Of a stretch of 64,000 nt of DNA, positions 1 to 8,086 are shown one piece after another (position 1 is the first letter of the stretch; each line of letters starts with the position of its first letter). The position numbers and the translations under genes were made by a program. This DNA is from Prauserella halophila (GTDB taxonomy: Bacteria; Actinomycetota; Actinomycetes; Mycobacteriales; Pseudonocardiaceae): contig NZ_JAMTCQ010000012.1 of the NCBI RefSeq assembly GCF_024171895.1, forward strand, positions 244,283 to 308,282, read 5' to 3'. Below the pieces are notes generated by a model. It did no database searches. It saw only the letters and a list, made by a program, of their open reading frames with translations, and was not told the origin of the DNA.

Positions 1-1406
1 TAGATCGTCGCCCTGCCGAGCCCCAACTGCTCGGCCGCCTCGCTGACGGTGGTGCCCGGTTCGGTCAGGCAGCGGACGATCTCGTCCCGTTCCACCGACT
101 GCAACCTGGTCAGCGGATGGCCCGGGCCGGTGAACACCTCGGGTGCGAGGTGGTGGAGGTCGATCCGGTCGGTCCTGGCGGCCGCCTCGCGGACGACCCG
201 GCGGAGGCTGCGGACGTTGCCCGGCCAGTCGAACGTCGTCAGCGTACGCGCGGCCGCCGGGGTGAAGTCGATCTCGCGACCCCGGGCCTGGTGGGCGAAA
301 TGCCTGGCCAGCGGCATGATGTCGTCCGGCCGGAACCGTAGGGCCGGCACTTCGACGATGACGTCGATCAGCTCGCGAAGCTCCGCCGGCAGCGTGTCGG
401 CCGACGCGGCCGTGACCACGTAGGGCTGCATGTCGTCGGTGGCTCTCACCCGGGCGAAAAGGTGCGCGAGTTCCGTCGTCGCCCACGCGGGCATGCTGTC
501 CACCCCGGAGACGATCACGCAGGTGCTGTCCTTGCCGAGTTCGGGAACCCACAGCTCGAACCACGACTGGACGTCCTCGGGGGCGGGCGGCCGCGCGCTG
601 AGCACACGCTCCCGGCGCAGCTCGCGGCGGGCCAGCGAAGACAGGGCGGTCTTGCCCGTGCCCAGCTCGCCGACCACGGCGACGGCCAGTCCGCGCCGGA
701 AGGCCGTGCGTGCCTCGGCGAACGCGCCGCGCCACCCGGTGGTCGGCAGCCCCTCTTCGGGTGCACGGGAGCGGTCGGCGTACACGCGGAACACCTCGCC
801 GTGAGAAGTGGGCGGAGCGGCCTTCCCGGCACCTCTGGCCAGCATCAACGCCGATGTGTTGGCTGCCGCCGACTGGGCCAGCGCCATCAGCAGTTCCGAG
901 GCCGAATCGGACCAGGTCGTGAGGTTGACGCTGCCGGCGATGTCACCCGACGGATCGACGACGGGTGCGGCCGCGCACGTGTAGCCGCGCAGGCCGCTGC
1001 AGTAGTGCTCGTCGGCACGCACCAGCGACGGTGCGCGGTCGGCCAGCGCGAGGCCGAGGCCGTTCGTGCCGGCGTTGCGTTCGGCGAAGTAGAACCCCGG
1101 GGCAAGGTGCACGCGGTCCAGGGAGCGGTTGATCGTGGCGTCCTCCGACAGTCTGCTCAGCACGAGCCCGTCCGGGTCGGTGATCATGATGCTGACCGGT
1201 TCGTTCGCCAGCGCCTTCTGCAGGCCGCGCAGTACCTCGCGACCGCATTCGTACAGCAGCGATTCGGTGTCGACCGAGCCCGTGAACACGGGCCGGATCT
1301 CGTCGGCGGCAAGGCCGTAACGCTCGCTGCGGCGCCAGGATGCGCGGAGTCGTGGTGCGCCGCCCTGCATCGGGTCCGTGGGGAGTGCGAAGTCGTCGCG
1401 GTGCAT
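1..1406 (-). CDS. AcoR/MimR-type GAF-AAA-HTH transcriptional activator (3' end cut by window)
   Basis: Probable activator of the divergent operon at 1582. Reading inward from ATG 1406, the first ~200 residues look like a GAF sensor region. A P-loop ATPase-like region with Walker A GELGTGKT follows, then a Fis-type helix-turn-helix (SEAAEQLGLGRATI) that runs off the window edge, so only a few C-terminal residues are missing. The layout is that of sigma-54 activators, but I see no GAFTGA loop, as is usual in the actinobacterial AcoR/MimR relatives, which work without sigma-54. MimR of mycobacteria controls the propane/phenol monooxygenase operon, whose accessory genes lie next door. A perfect palindrome sits in the shared upstream region at 1482-1500. 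Family assignment is firm; the effector is unknown. Confidence 0.85.
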   Translation of the reverse strand, partial: MHRDDFALPTDPMQGGAPRLRASWRRSERYGLAADEIRPVFTGSVDTESLLYECGREVLRGLQKALANEPVSIMITDPDGLVLSRLSEDATINRSLDRVHLAPGFYFAERNAGTNGLGLALADRAPSLVRADEHYCSGLRGYTCAAAPVVDPSGDIAGSVNLTTWSDSASELLMALAQSAAANTSALMLARGAGKAAPPTSHGEVFRVYADRSRAPEEGLPTTGWRGAFAEARTAFRRGLAVAVVGELGTGKTALSSLARRELRRERVLSARPPAPEDVQSWFELWVPELGKDSTCVIVSGVDSMPAWATTELAHLFARVRATDDMQPYVVTAASADTLPAELRELIDVIVEVPALRFRPDDIMPLARHFAHQARGREIDFTPAAARTLTTFDWPGNVRSLRRVVREAAARTDRIDLHHLAPEVFTGPGHPLTRLQSVERDEIVRCLTEPGTTVSEAAEQLGLGRATI

Positions 1407-1481
1407 GTCGGCCTCCCGAGCGCGTCGTTGCGCCTTCCTGGGTCAGACAACCACATCGTGCCTCGAACCTCAGCGGTCCAG

Positions 1482-1500
1482 GTGTCTCAAAGTGAGACAC
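1482..1500. promoter_or_regulatory. Palindromic operator GTGTCTCA-N3-TGAGACAC
   Basis: A perfect 8-bp inverted repeat with a 3-bp spacer lies between the divergent activator (start 1406) and the amidohydrolase (start 1582). Its position, about 80 bp from each start, suits an upstream activator site. A TAGCGT -10-like hexamer follows near 1530 with no good -35, as expected for an activator-dependent promoter. That the neighbouring AcoR-type protein binds here is inferred. Confidence 0.7.
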
Positions 1501-1581
1501 GCATGGGGTCCCCGGGGACTCCGGGCGCTCGTAGCGTTCCCGCACCACGGGCCACCGGCGGCCACGTACGGGAGGAGACCC

Positions 1582-2610
1582 ATGTACACGAAGGACGACG
1601 AGAAGTACTTCATTCTCGATGCGCACGTTGCACTTTGGGACGCCCGTCCCGAGAATCAGCGCAACATCCACGGAAAACAGTTCATCGACTGCTTCTACGA
1701 CTACCACCGCAACCTCAGCCCGGAATCCGAGGTCTGGCCGTACGAGGAGTACCTGTACCAGGGCGGCGAGCGGTTGATGCGTGACCTGTTCACCCACGGC
1801 TACGTGGATCACGCGATCTTCCAGCCCGCGCTGCTGAGTGCCTTCTACAACAACGGGTTCGGCCAGACGGAGGAAGCGTTCGCGCTCGCGCAGCGGCACC
1901 CCGACAAGCTGACCTACAACCACTGCTGGGACCCGCGGTTCGAGCAGGCGGGACTCGACCAGCTCAAGCGTGACGCGGAGCGGTTCGGGCTGAAAGGCGT
2001 CAAGCTCTACACCGCCGAGTGGCAGGGCGATTCGCGCGGTTACAAGCTCGACGATCCGTGGTCCTACCGGTACCTGGAGACCTGCCAGGAGCTGGGCATC
2101 CGCAACATCCACATCCACAAGGGCCCGACGATCCGCCCGCTCGACCGGGATGCCTTCGACGTGGCCGACATCGACAAGGTCGCCACGGACTTCACCGACC
2201 TGAACATCATCGTCGAGCACTGCGGGTTGCCACGGCTCGAGGACTTCTGCTGGATCGCCACACAGGAGCCGAACGTGCACGCGGGCCTCGCCGTGGCGAT
2301 GCCGTTCATCCACTCGCGGCCGCGCTACTTCGCCCAGATCATCGGCGAGCTGCTGTACTGGCTGGACGAAGACCGGATCCAGTTCTCCAGCGACTACGCG
2401 ATCTGGACGCCGAAGTGGCTTGTCGAGCATTTCGTCGACTTCCGGATCCCGGAGGACATGACCGAGTACGCGCCGCTGACCACGGCGCAGAAGAAGAAGA
2501 TCCTCGGGCTCAACGCGGCGAAGATGTACGACATCGACGTACCGGCCGAATGCCGGCTGCCCGGCGAGGACTCGGCCGGCAGCCGGACCGAAGCCATGGC
2601 GGTGGCCTGA
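1582..2610 (+). CDS. Amidohydrolase family protein of the mim/prm propane-phenol monooxygenase cluster
   Basis: A 342-residue metal-dependent amidohydrolase-2 type protein. The N-terminal ILDAHVALWD is the degenerate HxH strand (here AHV), HIHKGPT and EHCGLPR are later metal-site segments, and SSDYAIW holds the final Asp. It strongly resembles the amidohydrolase encoded beside mimABCD/prmABCD in Mycobacterium, Rhodococcus and Gordonia, where its exact reaction is not settled. ATG 1582 is chosen for the strong ribosome site GGAGGAG 9 bases upstream. It is the first gene of a tight operon: its stop overlaps the DUF59 start in TGATG. The hydroxylase genes that normally precede it are absent. Confidence 0.88.
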   Translation: MYTKDDEKYFILDAHVALWDARPENQRNIHGKQFIDCFYDYHRNLSPESEVWPYEEYLYQGGERLMRDLFTHGYVDHAIFQPALLSAFYNNGFGQTEEAFALAQRHPDKLTYNHCWDPRFEQAGLDQLKRDAERFGLKGVKLYTAEWQGDSRGYKLDDPWSYRYLETCQELGIRNIHIHKGPTIRPLDRDAFDVADIDKVATDFTDLNIIVEHCGLPRLEDFCWIATQEPNVHAGLAVAMPFIHSRPRYFAQIIGELLYWLDEDRIQFSSDYAIWTPKWLVEHFVDFRIPEDMTEYAPLTTAQKKKILGLNAAKMYDIDVPAECRLPGEDSAGSRTEAMAVA

Positions 2611-3380
2611 TGCGTGCCGCGGTGAACGAGCAGGTCGCCGCGGTCTTCGCGGACAGTGCTCCGGACACGGACGTCCTGGAGCGGGCCCGCGAGGCGCTCG
2701 GCACCGTCGTCGACCCCGAACTCGACGAGTCGATCACCGACCTCGGATTCGTCCGGTCGATGGACGTCGCCGACGGGGAGCTCGTGGTGCACTTGCGGCT
2801 CCCGACGTCGTTCTGCGCGCCCAACTTCGCGTACCTCATGGCGTCGGACGCGAAGGACGCGCTGCTGGCTCTCGGCATGCCCGTCACGGTGCGGCTCGAC
2901 GACCACCACGATTCGGAGATCATCAACCGTGGGCTGGCCGCCGACGCCGGCTATCGCGGCACGTTCGGCGACGAGGCCGACGAGGACCTCGACGAGCTGC
3001 GGCTGACGTTCCGGCGCAAGGCGCACACGGCGGCGATGGAACGGGCGCTCACGCGGTATCTGCGTGCGCATCCCGATCTGCCGGAGGAGGGTCTGTACGA
3101 CGTCACGCTGGGTGACCTTCCCGACGACGACGCCACCCGCGCGCTGCTGCGGCACCGCTGCACGCTCGGGCTCCCGACCGGCGATGATCGGCCCGCGCTG
3201 GTCGGCCGGAACGGTGAGCCCTGCGCGCAGGAGGACGTGCCGTGGCGGCTGCGGGTCGCGCGCTCGCTGCGCGTGTCGATGGACGGCAACGCGCACTTCT
3301 GCCGTGGCCTGCTGCGTACCCGTTACCCCGATTCGGCGGCCGACCAGTTGCCCCGAGCATTCCAGGAGAAGGTGTCATGA
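2610..3380 (+). CDS. DUF59 (MIP18-type) metal-sulfur cluster assembly-like protein
   Basis: 256 residues. The N-terminal third is a DUF59/MIP18 domain with the signature VDPELDESITDLGFV (about residues 30-45), found in SufT- and PaaD-like Fe-S maturation proteins. The rest is specific to the protein encoded between the amidohydrolase and alcohol dehydrogenase in actinobacterial propane monooxygenase clusters, where it is thought to help mature or support the hydroxylase. It is translationally coupled on both sides: a one-base overlap with the amidohydrolase stop, and an ATGA overlap with the dehydrogenase start. Cys residues are few and scattered, so a scaffold role is not evident. Confidence 0.85.
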   Translation: MRAAVNEQVAAVFADSAPDTDVLERAREALGTVVDPELDESITDLGFVRSMDVADGELVVHLRLPTSFCAPNFAYLMASDAKDALLALGMPVTVRLDDHHDSEIINRGLAADAGYRGTFGDEADEDLDELRLTFRRKAHTAAMERALTRYLRAHPDLPEEGLYDVTLGDLPDDDATRALLRHRCTLGLPTGDDRPALVGRNGEPCAQEDVPWRLRVARSLRVSMDGNAHFCRGLLRTRYPDSAADQLPRAFQEKVS

Positions 3381-4402
3381 AAGCGATTCAGGTAGTCGGC
3401 TATCACGAGAAGCTGCAGCCGGCCGAGGTGCCGATGCCGGAGCCGACCGGGCCCTACGACGTCGTCGTGAAGATCGGCGGCGCGGGCGTGTGCCGCACGG
3501 ACGTCCACATCCTCGAAGGTCAGTGGGCGGAGAAGTCCGGCGTGACACTGCCTTACACGATCGGGCACGAGAACGCGGGCTGGGTGCACGCCGTGGGCAG
3601 CGCGGTCACCAACGTGGTCGAGGGTGACAAGGTGATCGTGCACCCGCTGGTGACGTGCGGTCTGTGCCGGGCCTGCCGGTCGGGTGACGACGTGCACTGT
3701 GAGCAGAGCCTGTTCCCGGGAATCGACACCCACGGTGGTTACGCCGAGTACCTCAAGACGTCGGCGCGCAGCGTCGTGAGGATCGACGACTCGCTGGAAC
3801 CCGCCGATGTGGCGGCGCTCGCCGATGCGGGGCTGACCGCCTATCACGCGGTGGCCAAGGCGGCCCGGACGTTGCGGCCCGGTGACCGGTGCGTCGTCAT
3901 CGGCGCCGGCGGGCTGGGCCATATCGGCATCCAGGTGCTCAAGGCGCTCACCGCGGCGGAACTGATCGTCGTCGACCGCAACGCCGATGCCGTGAAGCTC
4001 GCGGTGTCCATCGGCGCCGACCGCGGCGTCGTGGCCGATGGTAATCACGTCACGCAGGTGCTGGAGCTGACCGGCGGCAACGGTGCTGAGGTCGTGGTCG
4101 ACTTCGTCGGCGAGGGCGGCGCGACCGCCGAGGGCGTGCGCATGCTGCGTCGCGCCGGTGACTATCACGTGGTGGGATATGGCGAGAACATCGACATCCC
4201 GACGATCGACATCATCTCGACCGAGATCAACTTCATCGGCAACCTGGTGGGTTCGTACAATGATCTGTGCGATTTGATGGTGTTGGCTGCACAGGGCAAG
4301 GTGCGGCTGCACACCAGTAAGTACCCGTTGGAACGCTTCCAGGACGCCATCGACGACCTGGAAGCGGGCCGCGTACGCGGTCGCGCCATCCTGACGCCCT
4401 GA
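3377..4402 (+). CDS. adh: Zinc-dependent NAD(P) alcohol dehydrogenase
   Basis: A 341-residue medium-chain dehydrogenase that oxidises an alcohol to the aldehyde or ketone with NAD(P). Catalytic zinc ligands are Cys39 (GVCRTD) and the GHENAG histidine. The structural zinc lobe is CGLCRACRSGDDVHC. The Rossmann nucleotide site is GAGGLGHIG. It is nearly identical in pattern to the adh that closes actinobacterial propane-monooxygenase operons, where it oxidises propanols. ATG 3377 overlaps the DUF59 stop (ATGA) and has AGGAGAAGG upstream. A groEL-like gene often follows in related clusters; here a repeat tract follows instead. Confidence 0.93.
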   Translation: MKAIQVVGYHEKLQPAEVPMPEPTGPYDVVVKIGGAGVCRTDVHILEGQWAEKSGVTLPYTIGHENAGWVHAVGSAVTNVVEGDKVIVHPLVTCGLCRACRSGDDVHCEQSLFPGIDTHGGYAEYLKTSARSVVRIDDSLEPADVAALADAGLTAYHAVAKAARTLRPGDRCVVIGAGGLGHIGIQVLKALTAAELIVVDRNADAVKLAVSIGADRGVVADGNHVTQVLELTGGNGAEVVVDFVGEGGATAEGVRMLRRAGDYHVVGYGENIDIPTIDIISTEINFIGNLVGSYNDLCDLMVLAAQGKVRLHTSKYPLERFQDAIDDLEAGRVRGRAILTP

Positions 4403-4535
4403 CACCGAGTTCCTGGGACACCGGAGTTCCTGGGACACCGAGTTCCGAGAGTGCTCTGTTCCAGGAGTGTTCCGTTCCCGGGGTGTTCCGTTCTCGGGGC
4501 GCCGATTTCCGGGAGCGCTCAGACCCTGAGGTCCC
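4403..4535. repeat. Degenerate tandem repeat tract (GAGTTCCTGGGACACC and GTGTTCCGTTC types)
   Basis: Directly after adh come two to three copies of a ~17-bp unit containing GAGTTCCTGGGACACC. They are followed by units of the form GTGTTCCGTTCYCGGGG. The second kind resembles the GTGTTGCGNNTTCCNGGG units found later in the window. No ORF with coding character covers the tract. Confidence 0.75.
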
Positions 4536-4564
4536 GCACGACAACGAGGAGACGAGACGAGACG

Positions 4565-4888
4565 ATGATCTTCATTACCGCGAAGTTCCGCGTCAAGCCC
4601 GAGCACGCCGACCGCTGGCCGGAGATCGCGAAAGCCTTCACTCACGCGACGCGCAGCGAGTCCGGCTGCTTGTGGTTCGAGTGGTCGCGCAGCCTCGAGG
4701 ACTCGAACGAGTACGTGCTCGTGGAGGCGTTCCGCGACGGCGACGCCGCTGCGGCACACGTCAGCTCCGAGCACTTCAAGGCCGCGCAGCAGACACTGCC
4801 GCCGTACCTTGCCGAGACCCCGCGGGTGATCAACACGACGCTCGACCAGGACGACTGGTCGGAGCTGGGCGAGATGGCGGTCCAGTAG
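4565..4888 (+). CDS. Antibiotic biosynthesis monooxygenase (ABM) family protein
   Basis: A 107-residue single-domain ABM (dimeric alpha-beta barrel) protein. Typical features are the first strand MIFITAKFRVKPEHADRW, the ESGCLWFEWSRS segment and the helix AAAAHVSSEHFKAA. Such proteins range from quinol monooxygenases (YgiN) to heme-degrading IsdG-like enzymes; nothing here fixes the substrate. The ribosome site ACGAGGAGACGAG precedes ATG 4565. It lies 160 bp after adh, probably read from the same promoter or from one within the repeat tract. Two strong hairpins follow. Confidence 0.85.
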   Translation: MIFITAKFRVKPEHADRWPEIAKAFTHATRSESGCLWFEWSRSLEDSNEYVLVEAFRDGDAAAAHVSSEHFKAAQQTLPPYLAETPRVINTTLDQDDWSELGEMAVQ

Positions 4889-5047
4889 CCGCCGGCGCCG
4901 ACCCCGGCCGGGTCGTCCGGCTGCTCACCCGTGGTGCGCCTACCACTCCGGTGTGCGTGAGGTGTTCCGATCGCCGCGTCGCGACCGCATCGCCGACGCG
5001 GGTGACTGCGGGCGACGGGTGGGGATGAGGAGGGGGGGCGAGAAGGC

Positions 5048-5101
5048 GGAACCCGTCGCCCCCGACGGCGACGGGTTCCCCGCCGGCTCGCGAGAGCCGG
5101 C
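5048..5101 (+). terminator. Tandem strong hairpins, probable terminator of the adh/ABM operon
   Basis: The first hairpin pairs 5048-5060 with 5067-5079 (13 perfect bp, 6-base loop). The second pairs GCCGGCTC at 5082-5089 with GAGCCGGC at 5094-5101 across a GCGA (GNRA) tetraloop. No U-tract follows, as is common in high-GC actinobacteria. The remainder of 4889-5319 shows no gene. Confidence 0.75.
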
Positions 5102-5319
5102 GCATTCTCGCCACTCCCGAGCGGGCGAGTGTCGAGGAGTACCCGGCAGTCGGCCTGCGCAAACCCGTCCGTGGGTGTGCGCACGGGGCGGTCGTCGGAC
5201 GGGGAGAAGCGCGGGTCCGCGAGCGCAGATCCCGCAGTGATCAGCGCGCGAGGCGGCAGGAGTACATGCGCGGCACGCGCGTGGAACGGGCATTGTTCGC
5301 GCGGGTAGCCTGGAGGATT

Positions 5320-6915
5320 GTGTCCACTCCTCACGACGCGTCCGCCCTCGACGAGGCGCGGCGCAGGCGGTCGTTCGCCGTTATCAGTCATCCCGACGCC
5401 GGTAAGTCGACGCTGACGGAGGCGCTCGCGTTGCACGCGCGTGTGATTTCCGAGGCGGGTGCGGTGCACGGGAAGGGTGGCAGGCAGGGTGTCGTGTCGG
5501 ACTGGATGTCGATGGAGCAGGCGCGCGGCATTTCGATCACGTCGGCGGCGTTGCAGTTCGAGTATCGCGACTGTGTGATCAATCTGCTGGACACGCCTGG
5601 TCACGCGGACTTTTCCGAGGACACGTATCGGGTGTTGTCGGCGGTCGATTCGGCGGTGATGTTGCTGGATTCGGCGAAGGGGCTCGAGCCGCAGACGTTG
5701 AAGCTGTTCGACGTGTGCCGGCATCGTGGTATTCCGGTGTTGACGTTCGTCAACAAGTGGGACCGGCCGGGTCGGGAGGCTCTGGAGCTGTGTGATGAGC
5801 TCCTCGAGCGCATCGATCTGCAGCCGATGCCGTTGACCTGGCCCGTCGGCGTGGCAGGACAGTTCCAGGGCGTGCTGGACGTGCCGACCGGGCAGTTCGT
5901 CCGGTACTCGCGGACTGCGGGGGGTGCGACGGCCGCACCCGAGGAGCACCTGACGTCCGAACAGGCCGACGTCGAGGTCGGCGAAGCCTGGACGACCGCA
6001 CGCGAGGAGTACGACCTGCTCCTCGAGTCCGGCGGCGAGTTCGACGAGGAACGGTTCCGCGACGCGTCTGCGACGCCGGTGCTGTTCGGCGCGGCGGTGC
6101 TGAACTTCGGCGTCCGTCATCTGCTCGACCTCGTCGTCGACCTGGCGCCGCGGCCGGAACCGCGGGAGGACGTCGACGGCGCGCCGCGGCCGCTGGACGG
6201 TGAGTTCTCGGCGTTCGTGTTCAAGGTGCAGACCGGTATGGATCCCGCCCACCGCGACCAGGTGGCGTTCGCGCGCGTGTGTTCGGGTGTGTTCGAACGC
6301 GGCATGGTCGTCACGAACGCCACGACGAAACGGCCGTTCGCGACGAAGTACGTGCAGCAGGTGTTCGGCCAGAAGCGGTCCACAATGGATGTCGCGTATC
6401 CCGGGGACGTGGTCGGCCTGGTGAATGCGACGGCGTTGCGGGTCGGCGACACCCTGTATTCCGGCAAACCCGCGGTGCGCTTCCCGGGTCTGCCGCAGTT
6501 CGCGCCTGCGCACTTCGCGGTGGCGACCCCGTCGGACCTGAGCAAGGCCAAGCAGTTCCGCAAGGGCGTTGACCAGCTCGGAGCGGAGGGCGTGGTGCAG
6601 CTGCTGACGTCCGACCTGCGTGGCGACGGCGCCCCGGTACTGGCCGCTGTCGGGCCGATGCAGTTCGAGGTTGCCTCACACCGGCTCGAGCACGAGTTCT
6701 CGTGTCCGGTGAAGCTCGACCGCTTGCCCTACAGCGCCGTGCGGAAACTGGGTGACTCGTCGCAGCGCAAGATCGTCGACGCGGGCAGGCGCAGCGAGGT
6801 CCTCGACCGCGCCGACGGCACCGAGCTCGCGGTGTTCGAGGACGAGATGTCCCTGCGCATTCTCCTGCGCGCCCACCCGGAGCTCGAACTCGAATCCCTG
6901 CTCGCCGAAGGCTGA
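5320..6915 (+). CDS. prfC: Peptide chain release factor 3
   Basis: A 531-residue translational GTPase that recycles RF1/RF2 from the ribosome. G1 is SHPDAGKST (near residue 26), the switch region has ARGISITS, G3 is DTPGH and G4 is NKWDR; the RF3 C-terminal domain follows. The GTG at 5320 is preferred because TGGAGG lies four bases upstream and the product then starts just before the P-loop, as in the family. An in-frame start at 5266 would add a poorly conserved arginine-rich extension. It is monocistronic and converges on the DUF1015 gene with a 16-bp gap. Confidence 0.95.
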   Translation: MSTPHDASALDEARRRRSFAVISHPDAGKSTLTEALALHARVISEAGAVHGKGGRQGVVSDWMSMEQARGISITSAALQFEYRDCVINLLDTPGHADFSEDTYRVLSAVDSAVMLLDSAKGLEPQTLKLFDVCRHRGIPVLTFVNKWDRPGREALELCDELLERIDLQPMPLTWPVGVAGQFQGVLDVPTGQFVRYSRTAGGATAAPEEHLTSEQADVEVGEAWTTAREEYDLLLESGGEFDEERFRDASATPVLFGAAVLNFGVRHLLDLVVDLAPRPEPREDVDGAPRPLDGEFSAFVFKVQTGMDPAHRDQVAFARVCSGVFERGMVVTNATTKRPFATKYVQQVFGQKRSTMDVAYPGDVVGLVNATALRVGDTLYSGKPAVRFPGLPQFAPAHFAVATPSDLSKAKQFRKGVDQLGAEGVVQLLTSDLRGDGAPVLAAVGPMQFEVASHRLEHEFSCPVKLDRLPYSAVRKLGDSSQRKIVDAGRRSEVLDRADGTELAVFEDEMSLRILLRAHPELELESLLAEG

Positions 6916-6931
6916 CGCCCACCGGGGCGGT

Positions 6932-8086
6932 TCACCGGTCGCCTGCCGACTGCCGCAGGAACAAGCCGTGCCCGGCCTTCGGGTCGAACCAGGTGGACTT
7001 CGGCGGCATCACATGGCCGGCATCCGAGACCGCCATGACCTGGTCCACCCGCGGAGGGCTCGGCAGGAACCCGACCGCGTGGTGCTCGTCGCACCAGTTC
7101 GCGATGGCCGCCGTACCGGCACGGCCGGACAGCGGCGTGTTCCCTTTCCCCTCGGGCAGTACCGGCGCGATGATCGCTTCGTCGAGGAGAACCGTGTCCA
7201 CTGTGGATAGCGGATGCACGGTGGCGGGCGGAGGCACGACAGTGTGCGGCTGGTGCAGCCACAGCCGATACCACCGGCCCTCCAGATACATCGACACCGA
7301 CCCGTGGTCCGGCCGGATCGCGTCGGACGGGGCGAGTTCGTGGAGTCGTGCCACCACCGGTTGGCGGGCCAGCTGATCGAGCAGGACCGGCGCCGGTGTG
7401 CCCGCCGGGCGCGGGACGCACCGGGGGTAGCCGAGGATGCGCAGTTGATCCCTCGGGAACAGCACAGCGAGCGTGAACGAGCAGGTCGTGGCGGCACAGC
7501 GTTCCGCGGCCGCCAACCGGTGATGCCCGTCCGCGATGTAGAGCACCGCGAGCTCGGCCAGCTCGTCGTACACGGCCCGTACGGTGTCCGTGTCGTGCGC
7601 GATCCACACCGTGTGCTCCTCGTGCTCGCGGGTGACGCGCACGTGTGGTTCGCCCGCGGCGACGCGCGTGATCAGCTCACACAGCACCGGACGTTCCTGG
7701 TGGGCGAGTGTGACGGGCAGCTGCTCGACACCGGAGCGCTCGGTGAGCTCGGCCAGCTGCCGCTCCCGGCCGTGGTCGGTGGCCTCGTGTCGCCGGATCC
7801 GCCCTTCCCGGTAGTCGTCGACCGCGACCTCGACGACGACGCCGGTCTGTTGATGCGCGCCGCTGGTCACCCGGTAGACCAGCACGGCAGGCTCCGGGAG
7901 TCGGTGCAGCACGCCGCGCTCCACCAGACCGGGAAGTTGTCCGGCAGTGGCCGGTTCCGGCAGGTGGGCGGCGCGCTCCGGGTTCAGCACCAGCACGCGC
8001 GGTGGCCGGATCGTGACACCGGTGTTGCGGCCGTCCGGGTTCCGTGCGGCCGCAACGCGGGCCGACAGTGACTGCGGTGCGCTCAT
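6932..8086 (-). CDS. DUF1015 family protein
   Basis: 384 residues, a full-length DUF1015 (SerB-associated) protein with the family motif YIADGHHRLAAAER about two thirds in. DUF1015 genes are frequently coupled to serA-like dehydrogenases, as here. The biochemical role is unknown; the motif recalls ParB/Srx-like nucleotide-binding folds. The ATG at 8086 overlaps the upstream dehydrogenase stop (ATGA), so the two are translationally coupled. Confidence 0.9.
   Translation of the reverse strand: MSAPQSLSARVAAARNPDGRNTGVTIRPPRVLVLNPERAAHLPEPATAGQLPGLVERGVLHRLPEPAVLVYRVTSGAHQQTGVVVEVAVDDYREGRIRRHEATDHGRERQLAELTERSGVEQLPVTLAHQERPVLCELITRVAAGEPHVRVTREHEEHTVWIAHDTDTVRAVYDELAELAVLYIADGHHRLAAAERCAATTCSFTLAVLFPRDQLRILGYPRCVPRPAGTPAPVLLDQLARQPVVARLHELAPSDAIRPDHGSVSMYLEGRWYRLWLHQPHTVVPPPATVHPLSTVDTVLLDEAIIAPVLPEGKGNTPLSGRAGTAAIANWCDEHHAVGFLPSPPRVDQVMAVSDAGHVMPPKSTWFDPKAGHGLFLRQSAGDR

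Noticed and set aside
943-2430. Long minus-strand frame opposite the amidohydrolase
   Set aside because: It is the antisense shadow of a strongly recognised family and overlaps the activator gene; composition has no domain match.
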